Source: Selaginella moellendorffii (lineage: Eukaryota; Streptophyta; Lycopodiopsida; Selaginellales; Selaginellaceae). Taken from it: a stretch of DNA of 64,000 bases. The first letter of the stretch is position 1; each line of letters starts with the position of its first letter. The notes under the pieces are model-generated. The model saw nothing but the letters and a program-made list of their open reading frames with translations. It made no database searches and was not told the DNA's origin. This document shows, piece by piece, positions 44,871 through 55,959 of this stretch. A program made the position numbers and the translations under genes. The stretch spans positions 1,353,729 through 1,417,728 of the forward strand of contig NW_003314285.1 of the NCBI RefSeq assembly GCF_000143415.4. The letters run 5' to 3'.

Positions 44871-47081
44871 ATGCCTACAAAATGCCCAGGAGAGGAGCTC
44901 GCCACCGCCGGCTTCTCGCGCCTGGATCGCTGCGCCGACACTCTCAAATCGTGCCGATCGCTCATCCAAGCCCGGATCCTCCACGCTCAGATCGTCGCCT
45001 CGCCCCAATTCTCCAAATCGCCAGTGTTCTTTCTTAATCTTGTCGTGGAGATGTATGGGCGATGCGGCGGCATCTCGGAGGCGAGGAGTGTCTTCTATTC
45101 CATCGCGCCCAAGGACCAATTCTCTTGGAATCTCATGCTGGGAGTATATGCCCGGCACGGGCATCTCGACGAGGCTAGGAGCGTCTTCGATGCGATGCCG
45201 GAGCGCGATATCGCGTCTTGGAATTGTCTCATCTCTGCGCTTTCTAGATCCGGTCGATTGGAAGAATGCAAGGAACTCTTTACTTCTATGCCGGATCGGA
45301 GTATAGTCTCATGGAACATCATCCTCACAGCATATGCCCGAAAGGGGCATATTGACGATGCTAAAACAGTGTTCTCTTCCATCCCAAATCCAAACTTGGT
45401 TTCTTACAACGCAATCCTGGCTGCTATCATCAACAATTTCGATCTCTTGGAAGTCAGAGAATTTTTTGATTCGATGCCGCAGCGAGACACAGTTTCTACA
45501 ACTGCGATTCTTGCAGCATTTGCCCAAAATCGGCATCTTGAAGATGCAAAATCCCTGTTTTTCACTATGCCCGACAAAGATTTGGTCGCGTGGAACGCGA
45601 TGCTATCCGGCTATGCTCACGACGGCGATTTGGAAGAACTCGACCACCTCTTTTCAATAATGCCTCTCTGGAACACTGTCTCGTGGACTGCTTTGCTCGT
45701 CGCCTATGCTCAAAGAGGCTACGTCGAGAAAGCCAACACTCTGTTCCATGAAATGCCGAGCTGGGACCTCGTCTGCAACAACGCGATGCTGAACAGCTAT
45801 GGCGAGAACGGGCACCTCGAGAAAGCCATCCTTTTCTTTCAGGGTATGAAACAGCGGGATCTCTCGTCCTGGAACTCGATGCTCTCGGCTTATGCCCAGG
45901 AGGGACTGATGATCCAAGCCGGGAACTTGCTTGAATCCATGCCGGAGCAAGACCTTTTGTCCTGCAATCTGATGCTCTCTGCACACAACCGGGCTCGTCA
46001 GCTCGCGGAAGCAAAGAAGATCTTCGACAAAATGCCTTACCAGAACTTGTATTCGTGGAACAACATCCTGTGCGCCTATGCGCAGCACGAGGACGTCTCT
46101 CGCACGAAGAACCTGTTTGATGCGATGCCCTCGAGGGATCTCACCTCCTGGAACATAATGCTCTCGATCTTCTGCGCCACCTTCCAGCTCGAGAAAACCA
46201 AGGCGCTGTTTGATTCCATGCCGGAGCTCAACGTCGTCTCGGAGACGTCCATGCTCACTGCCTATGCGAGCTTCGGCCACCTCGAAGAAGCCAAGAGCTT
46301 GTTCGATGGGATCCGAGACAAGGACCAGATTGCCTGGAACGCAATGCTATCAGTTTTCGCTCAAAGTGGTTACCTGGAGAGTGCTAGAAACTTGTTTGAC
46401 GAGATGCCAGACAGGGACAACGTTTCGTGGAATGCGTTGCTCTCCGCTTACGCTCAAAACGGGGACTTGGAAACCGCTAAGGAGATCCTCTACGCGATGC
46501 CGGAGAGAGAGCCAGCGTCTTGGAACTCGATGCTTTGTGCGTACGTTCGCAAGGGACATCTTGAGGACTCAAGGAAGATCTTTGATGCAATGCCGGAGCA
46601 AGACGTGGTTTCGTGGACGGCGCTTGTGGCTCTGTATTCGCACAACGAGCAAAAGTTTGCAGACGCGTTCGAGCAATTTGGAAGAATTGGATTGGAAGGT
46701 GGCAGTCCTGACCTTGACTGCTTCACTTGCATCTTAAACGGAAGCAGTCACGCCGGCGATCCAGAGCTCGGCCGCTCGTACTTTTGTTCCATGTCCGCTG
46801 ACTTCGGTTTGCAACCAAACAAGCTGCACCACGGCTGCATGATCGATCTCTTGGCTCGCTCCGGACACCTTGGAGCCGCGCAAGAACTTATCTCTACCAT
46901 GCCGTTCCTTCCGGATGCTCACGACTGGACTTGCTTCATGACGGCTTGCAAGAAACACCGGGACCTGGATGCTGCTGCGGGCGCTGCCCAACTAGCTCTC
47001 AAGAACGAAGCAAGGGACGCTGGGCCTTACGTGCTCCTCGCAAACATCTTCCGGGGAGATTCGAAGCCGACTGTCGAGTGA
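44871..47081 (+). CDS. PPR protein built of S-type 31-residue repeats
   Basis: Intronless, 736 codons. After a short leader ([21 protein letters not shown]) come about 17 tandem 31-residue repeats. The consensus resembles [31 protein letters not shown], i.e. S/SS-type rather than the usual P-L-S alternation. A degenerate last repeat and the start of an E-type domain ([19 protein letters not shown], then [11 protein letters not shown]) follow, after which the protein stops abruptly without E2 or DYW. PPR proteins bind organellar RNA base by base; lycophytes have very many because of massive organellar RNA editing. No obvious transit peptide was identified. The 3' end lies in a segmental duplication with 49.57-49.74 kb. 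Confidence 0.92.
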   Translation: [736 protein letters not shown]

Positions 47082-47089
47082 GCTCGATC

Positions 47090-47345
47090 TTTCCCATCTT
47101 CCAGAGCTTCATCGAGATGTTCTTCGCTAAACTTGGTAGCTGTGGCGGGCCGGAAGCATGGTGCATGGAAATTTGTCAAACACCATCTTGCTTCTCAAAG
47201 GTGTTCACGGCAACCTGTTTCTCCTAGCTCCCGACCGGGCCACTTCCAAGCATGCAGATCCTTCTTGACACGGACTTCTACGGTTCCAGCCGAATTCGCA
47301 GCGGGAGATCCACCTGCCCAGCACGATAGCACAAGCTATTCGTGC
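47090..47345 (-). pseudogene. 3' fragment of the SnoaL/UVR gene
   Basis: Colinear with 49740-50075 on the same strand, covering the C-terminal part of the SnoaL-like protein and its 3' flank. Matching landmarks include AGCATGGTGCATG, CACCATCTTGC and GGGCCACTTCCAAGCA. Deletions and shifts break the frame and the N-terminal half is absent. Confidence 0.8.
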
Positions 47346-48014
47346 CTTGCAAGATAACCACTCCGTAGTGACTAAAATCTTTTAAGGCACAAGAAATCAG
47401 CTTGAGAAGGTGATGAAGATAAGAAAAATAAATGTGATGGATTTTAAATGAAAGAAGATTTGAAAATAAGGTTCAACACCGTTTTCAGTCAATTGACACC
47501 TTTTCCAGTGGTTTAGCACCACTTAAATTTGTTATTGGGCCATGACCAATTACTTATTGCTAGATTTTTTCCAAGAAGTATCTCGCAGCAGTGATCAAAA
47601 GTAATTGCTGGGCTTGAAGAATGGTTAGTGGTGGCATCATCCACCACTCGGAGGAAAGCTAAAAGAGAGGAATAGCTCATCATAGTTGCTGCAATTCAAC
47701 AAAAAGAAATTCTCTTGATTTTACTATGTTTTATTTGTTACCAATGATCACTGCTAAGCACGTGGCATCAAATAAGTTACCTTCATCTTCTTAGCACGTA
47801 CCATAATCTCCCTAGAGCTTATTTTGTGTTTCCTTTAGTGGTGGAGATGACATTAGCACAAAACTGCTTTGCTTTTATTTTTATTTTCTCTTTTTATGTT
47901 CTACATTCTTGTGATTCCTGTTAGAATCGACGGTTGGCGTTAGGTTAAAATATTCGGTTAAGCTCTCGCTAGAACCCTAACAACAGGGTATAAGCCCTAA
48001 AGTGGTTGGAAGAT
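47346..48014. other. AT-rich intergenic, no gene
   Basis: Microsatellite-poor AT-rich sequence without coding signal between two duplicated fragments. Confidence 0.5.
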
Positions 48015-48260
48015 AGTTCTCTTACAAGGCACGAATAGCTTGGATTGCAGCGGGAAATCCACCTCCGGTCCCAGCATCACCTCCCAGCGATGCCCATGTC
48101 AAGGGAGATACGTGCTTGGAATTTGGTGTAACGGTGTGGCAAATTTGAAAACTTATTTCTGGAAGATAGGAAAGAACTGGACAGCAGGCTCGAGCATCTG
48201 AACGGCATGACGGAAATGAGCTCCTACACTGAGCGAAGTGATCATACAGCTTTGGTTGCA
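48015..48260. pseudogene. Third scrambled fragment of the PPR/SnoaL duplication
   Basis: Contains ACAAGGCACGAATAGCTTGG, the inverse of the 3' end of the copy at 47325-47350. It then has GCAGCGGGAAATCCACCTCC and GGTCCCAGCATCACCTCCCAGC, matching the SnoaL gene near 49998-50040. It ends near GGTTGCAAACCAC, similar to the PPR tail (GGTTTGCAACCAAAC) in inverse. Rearranged and non-coding. Confidence 0.6.
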
Positions 48261-48773
48261 AACCACTTGAGTGAAAAGCTGGTGAGGTTCTTCGAGGAAG
48301 ATTGTGAATAATGCACTGGAGTCGTCAAGAAGGGGGCAAATACTTCAGCAAGGATCACAGTGCTCTGCCACCAAAAATCAAAGCACGGCGACTACCTCGG
48401 TACTCCCGCTTGAAAGGACCTTGGTACCACCGCTACAACCTTGGTGAGGATAGAGCCAGAGCTCGCTACCACCACCCTTGAGCTCTATCCTTGGTGCAGA
48501 CACCACTCTTGAGCTTGGTGAGGATCAATTCTTGGTCCGGAGCTCGGTGCTCCCCTCGTGATGAGCTGCCTCGCAACTCGTAAACCATTTTTCCCATCCG
48601 TCAGGTGACGTGTGAGCAACACTGGTGATGAATAAATCCCCACTCCTAACAGTTGTAACTTTGGAATCGATGGCGGGAGTGGCTCCTCAACGTCGATGAG
48701 GTTGACGCAGAACAATGTAACGAAGAATGCCTGCCCAGCGCCATCATCACCACGCCCAAAGCGTGTTTAGTCG
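48261..48773. other. Unassigned, repetitive-looking
   Basis: Contains several CTTGGTGAGGAT / CCTTGGTACCACC variants and GAGCTC-rich words, suggesting short internal duplications. No gene recognised. Confidence 0.4.
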
Positions 48774-49437
48774 TCAAGAACCACAGCCGCAGACATGAGG
48801 CTTGGTTGGATCCTCAAGGAACACTTGATCCCTGGAATCCAGTGATGAGCTCACGTCCCAGGCTCGAAACACAAACATCCGCTCCTGCGCGCTTGGGCGA
48901 CTGCCAACAACATCCTTCACCACCCTCACCAGTCGCCTCCAGTTGATAGTGTCAACCAAAAACTCGGGGAAAAACTCCGAGTTCCCGGTGCAGAAGATAA
49001 CGAGCTGCTTCGCCACCACCGGGTACTCGCCGTCCTCCCTCTTATAACACCACCCTGGCAGCTTTCTCGAGCTCCCCCAGGTTTGGAACGCCGTCGCCAT
49101 CCTTGACAGCCCAAACTTTCCATCCCAGCACCTCGTCCTCCAGCCTCTCTGTGGGGGAAAGCTTGTAGAACTGCCCAGCTCTCACCACCATCCGGCGCAA
49201 GAAGCGATCCTCTCCAGCCGCCGCCACCGCATTGATCATGGAATACGCAGTGGTATCGCAGACATACGAGTCCAGCACGGACGTGGGCATGTTGTAGAAG
49301 TCCCTCCCCTCGAGCTGCGGTGGGTCGTAAGGATCGATGTCCACCGTCGGGTCCAGTTTGAAATTCCACTCCGAGGACGTATCCTCGAACGTGCTCACCA
49401 CGGTAAAATTCCCCAAGGTAAAGTTCTCATTTTTCAT
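48774..49437 (-). pseudogene. Unidentified gene with a frameshift
   Basis: Starting at ATG 49437, a good open frame (MKNENFTLGNFTVVSTFEDT, later YDPPQLEGRDFYNMPTSVLD and KVWAVKDGDGVPNLGELEKA) runs to about 49050, where it meets a stop. The +1 frame then continues at once with CYKREDGEYPVVAKQLVIFC to a stop at 48774. No intron of plausible length can bridge this, so a single-base indel is likely. I do not recognise the family. The context is the decayed duplicated block next to a PPR remnant. Confidence 0.5.
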
Positions 49438-49565
49438 GCTTGCCTCTTCTCGAACGTCTATATTGCATCTGACTGCAAAGTTGTGTTCTTGAGCTCCGCA
49501 GGACAGATCGCTAGTCCGGAGCTGCTTCAGAAGGTGCTGGCGATGAGTTCGACTGCCTGATCTTT

Positions 49566-49735
49566 TGCTCCGTGTCTGCCAACTTTGGTTTGCAACCAAA
49601 CAAGCTGCATTGGCTCGCTCCAGAACAGCGCAGCGTTCCGAATGCTCATGCTCATGACGAAACAGCAAGACCTGGATGCTGCTGCAGCCGCTGCCCAACC
49701 AGCTCTCAAGAACGAGACATCCTTACGTGCCTCGA
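49566..49735 (+). pseudogene. Remnant of a PPR gene 3' end
   Basis: Matches 46788-47105 of the intact PPR gene with large internal deletions. It keeps [12 protein letters not shown] (versus [12 protein letters not shown]) and the GACCTGGATGCTGCTGC block. It lies just upstream of the intact SnoaL gene, mirroring the arrangement at 46.8-47.3 kb. Confidence 0.85.
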
Positions 49736-49819
49736 TTCCAGTCCGATCTTCCCCATCTTCCAGAGCTGCGTCGAGTTTCTCGGAAAAAGAAGTTTTTGTA
49801 GATGTTCTTCGAAGAAATT

Positions 49820-50553
49820 CTAGCTGTCGGGGGCTGGAGAAGCATGGTGCATGCAAATTTGCCACACACCATCTTGCCTCTCAAAGACGTTCGTCGCAAC
49901 CTGTTTCCCCCAGCTCGTCCCCGACCGCACCACTTCCAAGCACGTAACATATCCCAAGTCTCCCCTGACACGGACTTCCACATGTTCCAGACGAATCCGC
50001 AGCGGGAAATCCACCTCCGGTCCCAGCATCACTTCCCAGCTCGATATCACAAGCTCGTGGCCGGAGATTCGTCCGGCGCCAGGATGAACACAGTGTACGC
50101 TGTCGCCTTTCTTCCACATCTTGCGCATTGCTGCCAGGTCCCCTTGCTCGAAAGCTCTGTAGAAGCGAGCGTTGGCTTCGAGCACGCCGGTAACACCATC
50201 CTGTTGGACGCCGCGCAGCCTGTCACGTACAATTGCGGCCTTGGCATAATCCTCGGACTGTATAGCTTGCTGCAGCTCCGCTTCTAGTGCGTGCTCGTCG
50301 TCTAGCAACCAGTCTTTGCGCATTCCAGTAGTTGGGTCTTCTTTTGCGCATCTCACCATCACTCTGTTCAAGCTCCTTTTGGAAACGGCACTGCACGTAA
50401 CAAAAAGTTTGCATTTCTTGTCACTTCGTAGCAAAACAAAAAGACGAACCTTTGGAAATGGGAAGCCGGCTTAAAAGCACGGCACCTCCTGTCCGGGATG
50501 ACTCTCGAGCACACCGGAAACATCACCGCCGCCATGGCTCTCCACTCCATCAC
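49820..50553 (-). CDS. SnoaL-like (NTF2-fold) protein with UVR motif, probably plastidial
   Basis: Two exons (50553-50450, 50390-49820), 224 residues. The first about 48 residues are basic, Ser/Arg-rich and poor in acid (ending VMVRCAKED), as in a chloroplast transit peptide. A UVR-type helical hairpin at about 69-98 (EAELQQAIQSEDYAKAAIVR) is followed by a SnoaL/NTF2-like domain at about 105-222 (NARFYRAFEQGDLAAMRKMW, CVHPGAGRISGHELVISSWE, GYVTCLEVV, WQICMHHASP). Related plant proteins include the SnoaL half of F-box SKIP8 and plastid NTF2-family proteins with UVR; their substrate is not known. Only 56 bp separate its start from the stop of the upstream tandem gene. Confidence 0.85.
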
Positions 50554-50609
50554 TGAATTGAAGCGCTAAAACCCTAGAGCTACTGTTGCTCTGGCTCCCG
50601 CAATCTTAT

Positions 50610-52511
50610 CTACTTCCTTGCCTTGGATTTTTTCAGCGCAGCTTCTCTGTCAGCAGCCTGCTTCGCAATTCTCTCGGCCCTTTCCCTCCTCTCTTTTTTC
50701 TTCTTTTCTTCCTTGCTCATTTGCTGCACAAAAGAAATTCGTGAAGTCCACTCGAAAGGTGAAAGGAAAAAGCAATTTTCCTTACCTCCACGGGCTTCGC
50801 TTTCTCAACCGGCTTCGCAACGGCCGGCTTTGGAGGTTCTACTTTCGGCTTGGACAACGTCTTCACGTAGTTTTCGATCTTTTGCCTCGTGAGGTCTTGA
50901 ATCTGCAAGACAGCATAGCTGAAGGGAAGTATAATCTCAAGGATAACTTACCATGAGTTCTCGCCATTCGGCTGCCCAAGCTTCATCAGAAACCTCATTC
51001 ACGATCTCGGCCTGCGCTTTGAGAAGCACGTCCCGTTCTTCTTTCTTCTTTGGATCTTTCAAGTCGTCTTCTGACCAGTCTGATTCTTTGAGTGGGTATT
51101 TGAGAGGCACCTTCCAGTCAGCAGGGCGTTGTGGCATTATCATGCTGTCAACTTCCGCTTCTACTGCTCTTCGAGCCTTGTAATAAGAAACATTCTTCAC
51201 AACAGCAGGATCTTCCAGCGTTTCAACAGGATCTGTAGTGACTAAAACCTGCAAAGGCACAAGGAATCAGCTCGAGGAAACATAAAAAGAGAAAATAAAA
51301 ATAAAAGGAAAGCAGAGACCTGCTGCATCGATTCCCATCCAGGCTCTTGGTTCCCAACAGCCTTTTGTGCTAATCTGTTGCGTCGCCACTCCTGCATGCA
51401 ATAGTAGCATTTCTCTTAGCACTGAACAACTCAGAAAAGCAGAACAGACCTCATAGTTCCACCACATTTCCTTCTTCATATCTTCATCCATTCGGTAACC
51501 CCCTTCTAGTTCCGGACGCGTGAAAAGAAAGAACTCCGCAGTTGCGGGGTCTTCGCAGCTTTCTAAGATAGCCTGCACAGATCGAGCGCGAATATCGTGT
51601 TTAGGAACAAGCATCGTTACTTACTTCATTTGGAACGTTCAATTTCTTGTAAGCATTTAGTGCTTTTGTCGAGGAGTTTATAAGCTGCGGACATAATAAA
51701 CCAAGTGTTTGTTAAAATCAAGTATGCCTTACTTTATCGGCGTGAAAGCCAGGTCTCCAAGCATTTCCATTGCACTCGGTACACTTCATTACTCCCTGCA
51801 ACCAGGCATAAGTTCAAAGATAACAGAGTTGGAAAAGATAAATAGAACAAAGGAGAGATCTCATACTGTTCCAGAACAAGTCGTACAGTCTTTTGAAGGC
51901 AGAGTGTAGCCAACGTCCGCGCTAGCCGAGGTAGTTCTAAGTTGCGCACGTCCATCCACAACTGATTTGGCAGCACTTTCAGCTGTCGAGCTTTCTCCTC
52001 TAATGGTTAAAGAAGAATTAAACAAGGAACCTTGCTATCTAGCAAAAAAAGGGAGAGAAAACGTACCCTTCCAACCCTGGATTCACGATAAGGTACTGGA
52101 TTTTCCCGGTGCCTCTACATGACGTGCATCGAATCCCTTCCCAGCCATTACAAGTGTTGCATTCTCTATGGAGGCAAAATAAGAAATGCAAACGTTTTAG
52201 AGCTCCGCGAGAACGAACTTACTTTTTTCCGTAGAATTTCCTCATCACATCCAGCACAAGGCAGGCATTCCCAGCAACTGCGCATCCCTGGGAGAGCCAC
52301 GAGATAGATAAATGCGAGGCAATGCAATGCACAAAAAGCTCACCGCAACGCTCCACCCGGCCACATCCGTGACGAGCTTCGGCACGCCAAATCCAGACTC
52401 GGCGAATTCCTTGGCGCTGCAAGCGAAATGGAAGGCCGTGAATGCGACGAGGTCGGCCACCACGACGGCGCGCTTCACGACCGTCGCCATCGCCTGCTTG
52501 ACGCCCTCCAT
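50610..52511 (-). CDS. DnaJ-type zinc-finger (CXXCXGXG) protein
   Basis: Eleven exons (52511-52344, 52287-52223, 52165-52067, 51999-51867, 51795-51733, 51684-51625, 51572-51450, 51391-51320, 51248-50952, 50902-50786, 50723-50610), all in phase, 436 residues. It has no J domain. Four CXXC pairs occur: CNTC/CTSCRGTG at about 80-98, then CTTCSGT and CTECNGNAWRPG at about 149-170. The DnaJ cysteine-rich finger is therefore split by about 54 residues. The C-terminal half is charged and helical (KESDWSEDDLKDPKKKEERD, then a Lys/Glu-rich tail ending KARK). Plant DnaJ-finger-only proteins are often plastid redox or assembly factors. The N-terminal 56 residues are hydrophobic and could be a membrane anchor or targeting signal. 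A telo-box (52529-52537) lies just upstream. Confidence 0.82.
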
Positions 52512-52655
52512 TTCTCCCCTATCCGCATAAACCCTAAACCCACATTGGAATTTTTCTTTACCCTTTCTTTTACTCTCTTCAAGGCATTGTTTCCTTTAAC
52601 TGTTTCCTTTAACCTTTAACTTCCGGATGAAACAATAACTATATAGCGCTTTCTC

Positions 52656-54057
52656 TCAGTGTGTACAGTTCTTTGGAAGATTTCTTATAACGTTGTTCTT
52701 GAGCCCCAGCTTCGTTCTCATGGCCTCCAGTCTCATGGCTGGAAGGTGGCTCGTCTCCTTGCGACTGACGAACGATCGCTGGCTTTGTCGAGTTGCCAAT
52801 CCCATGCTTCGATACCTGCGATAATGAAAGCTATGGGGAAAAGATTGTGTTTTTCCGAAAGAGTACCTTGAGACGAGAGCACGAACAGCGCTAGCACTGC
52901 CACCGGTGCTGCGATCTTCCACAGGCCTGGGCCTTTGCTTGTAGTAGCGATGAAACTCTCGAGAGCCGATCGTTTTGGTGACCACGCCATCCTCCGAGGA
53001 TTTGAGGACGAGCTCGTAGCCGCCAGTAGAGAGCGAAATAGGAGACTCGTCCTCTTGATCAACAGCCATGAGCTCTCCTCCTTCCTCGTAGCTGGAGAAA
53101 TGCATCCAGGCTCAAAACCGAAACACATGAAATACAAATCTTCCACAAACCTTCTGCTATAGTCGTAAAAGTCCTCGAGCTCTTCCTCGGCACCGTCATC
53201 GCCCTCACCGTAACGAAGCTTGCAGTGGCTCTTTGCGATCATGTGTTTCCTCACAGCCTCGAGGCTCTGGAATCGCTTCCCGCTTTCGTCGCAGTAGAGG
53301 CACATAAATCCTTTGGTGACCTGACATGAAGAACAAAGAACAATCAAAACAAAGTTTTGAGAACGTTGGTCTACCTTGGAACCGAGATAGCTCAGCAATC
53401 CCGTCGCGTCTTTCAAATACTCGGCATCCGGGATGAAAAATCCATGCATCCTGTGCATGTGTTCCACGCAGCCTTCCAGAGTTTGATCCGGCTCAGCGTC
53501 GCAGATGAAGCACTGTGCCGGATTCCAATCCGTGTCGGTGATGGCGGCAGTGGTGGCGGTGCCATTGTCTTCCTCATCCGTGAAGGACTGGATATCTACG
53601 TCGCCATCGTCCACTTCCTCCCACTCGTCCTCACTTTCCTCCTCTTTCTCCAAGCTCTTCTTACTTCCATCCATGGACAGAGATCGAGCAGGACGAACAA
53701 CCGCAGTAGCGTCGCGACCGTCGCTGGCTCTACTCAAATGGAGCTTGGATTTGAGGTGCTGCTCGTGCGCATTGACGGTGGAGTAGGACTTGTTGCAAGT
53801 AGCGCAAGTGTAAATCATCCGGGCTTCTTGGGTGTTCTTCTCAGCTGCCAGAAGCTCCAGCCGGAGATTGAAGAGCTTCTCGGAGACGCCGGGAATCCCA
53901 GCAACCTATCGGCAATCCAGAGAAAAGAATCACTCTCAAAACCCTCGACTTCGATCCATACCTTGCGCTTGAGATTGTGCCGGTGCCACTCCGATCGATA
54001 GTGCGCCCGCTGCTCCCCCTCATCCAAATCCGCGTTGCAGGCGTTGCAGCGATACAT
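52656..54057 (-). CDS. REI1-like 60S biogenesis zinc-finger protein (ZNF622 family)
   Basis: Five exons (54057-53962, 53905-53375, 53320-53151, 53091-52867, 52815-52656), 393 residues. There are four C2H2-type fingers: CNACNADLDEGEQRAHYRSEWH, YTCATCNKSYSTVNAHEQHL, CFICDAEPDQTLEGCVEHMH and CLYCDESGKRFQSLEAVRKH. An acidic linker separates fingers two and three (EEESEDEWEEVDDGD). The C-terminus has GSREFHRYYKQ and RYRSMGLATR, typical of Rei1/REIL proteins. REI1 releases Arx1/Alb1 from late cytoplasmic pre-60S particles; Arabidopsis REIL proteins are needed for cold acclimation. It is divergent from the downstream RRM gene. Confidence 0.93.
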
Positions 54058-54378
54058 GATCCCTCTCCTCCTCTCGATCGAGCGACGAAACCCTCGCGCA
54101 AAGAATGCGAAGAGAGAGTGAAATAAAAGAGGAGCTAGGGCTTGGGAATTGAGAGTTAGGGTTAATTTAGGGAGGGAGGGATTCTAGGAAGCGCCCGACA
54201 GGACACACCAGGTAAGCGCCACTCCACCGATCTCGCGCTACTCGCTCGTCTCGGCTCCTCGTCCCAGCGATCGAGGCGCCGGCGCCGGCGCCGGCGAGCG
54301 CGCCATTCCAATCCGGCTGACGAGATCTCCCACCATCGCTGGGGTTTTGCAGGCTCGCAAAATTTTGGTAGTGAGGGG

Positions 54379-55959
54379 ATGGAATCCGACCAGGGGAAGC
54401 TTTTCATAGGAGGCATTTCGTGGGAGACGACAGAGGAGCAGCTTAGAGACTACTTCCAGAGATACGGGGAGATTGCGGAGACGATGATCATGAAGGACAG
54501 GAACACTGGGCGAGCTCGAGGATTCGGCTTCGTTTCCTTTGCGGATCCATCCGCCGCAGACATGGCAGTCGCCGAGAAGCACACGATCAATGGCAGACTG
54601 GTAAGCTCACTCGCTCTCTCCTAGAACAAAATTTTTCTAGGACTTTGGGTTTTAGTCCCTGGTCGGGTCGGGTGAATGTCGTCGTTATAACTAGTGCTAG
54701 TTGTGTCTGTCCCTTTTTTTTTCGACTCTACATAGGTGGAAGCAAAGAAAGCTGTGCCAAGAGATGAGCAGCAGACTATTCCTAGGAGCAGCATCAGTAG
54801 CGGTGGCCAGAGTCCAGGGGGTGGTCAGGGTAGGACAAAAAAGATTTTTGTGGGTGGCTTAGCGTCAACTGTCACAGAAGAGGAGTTTCGAGGATATTTT
54901 GAGCAATTTGGTACTATTTCAGATGCAGTGGTCATGTATGATCACACCACGCAGCGGCCCAGGGGATTCGGCTTCATCACGTTCGACTCCGAGGACTCGG
55001 TCGAAGCGGTGCTCATGAAGTCGTTCCACGAGCTGAAAGACAAGATGGTTGAAGTGAAGCGGGCAGTTCCAAGGGACCAGTCCACCCCGAGCGTGAAGCC
55101 GATCAACACACTGGCCGGGATGGGAAGAGCTTACGGACAGGGATACCCGAGCCCGCAGATTTACGGTGGCCGTCCGGATGGAAGATTTGGAGCAGTGCCT
55201 GCGAGAGGCGCTTATCCTTATCCCGCCGGTGGCTATCCAGGCTACGCAGGAGCGGGGTATATGATGAACGGGAGCTACGCAGGTGGATATCCAGGGGGCT
55301 ACGCTACTGGTGCTGGATATGGCGGAGCAGCAGGCTATGGGAACGGCGGTGGAAGCAGTCCGGGATATGGAAACAACTTGAGTAGAAGCGCTTGGCCTGG
55401 AGCGGCCGGAGGCTATGGAAGCTCGCAGGGATACGGCGGTGGCGGTGGCGGATATGGAGCGGCGGGGATGTGGGGCTCGGCGACGCAAGCTCAAGGTGGC
55501 AGCGGCGGGTATGGTGGCTACTATAGTAACGATAATGGCTACGGTTCTAGCGGGGCGGGTTACGGTGGTCGAGGCTATGGTAGCAGTCCTGGAGGGTATG
55601 GAAGCACAGGCACAGGTCCAGGGAGTGGGAGCTATGCGGCAGGGAGTGGTAGCTACAATGGTGGAGGATACGGGGATGGGTATGGAAGCGCGGGGTATGC
55701 TGATGGTGGTAACTGGGGTGGCGATGGTGGCTACAGTGGTGGCGGTGGTGCCGGAGCCAATGGTAGCTATGACTTGAATGGTGGTAACGGTGGTGAGAAT
55801 GGTGAAGGTGGCGGGTACGGTGGTGGGAATGGTAGCACCGGCTATGGTGGCGCTGCGAACCGGCAGTCGTCCCAGAGAGGAGGCGCGGATACTCGCTTCC
55901 GTCCTTACCCGGCGACCATGCACTCACTAATAAATATTTTGTTAAAACGAAGCTTCTAG
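54379..55959 (+). CDS. Two-RRM glycine-rich RNA-binding protein (hnRNP A/B-like)
   Basis: Two exons (54379-54600, 54736-55959), about 481 residues. RRM1 (about 7-80) has RNP2 KLFIGGI and RNP1 RGFGFVSF. RRM2 (about 108-186) has RNP2 KIFVGGL and RNP1 RGFGFITF. Both are followed by the KRAVPRD motif common in plant hnRNP A/B (Musashi-like) proteins. The remaining 290 residues are a Gly/Tyr/Ser-rich low-complexity domain, likely prone to phase separation. Such proteins act in mRNA processing, transport and stability. The last residues (MHSLINILLKRSF) look unlike the usual RFRPY end and may reflect a shifted 3' end. Confidence 0.92.

Noticed and set aside
54919..55923. Minus-strand Thr/Ala/Ile-rich and His-rich frames opposite the RRM gene
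   Set aside because: Antisense of glycine codon repeats; no independent evidence.
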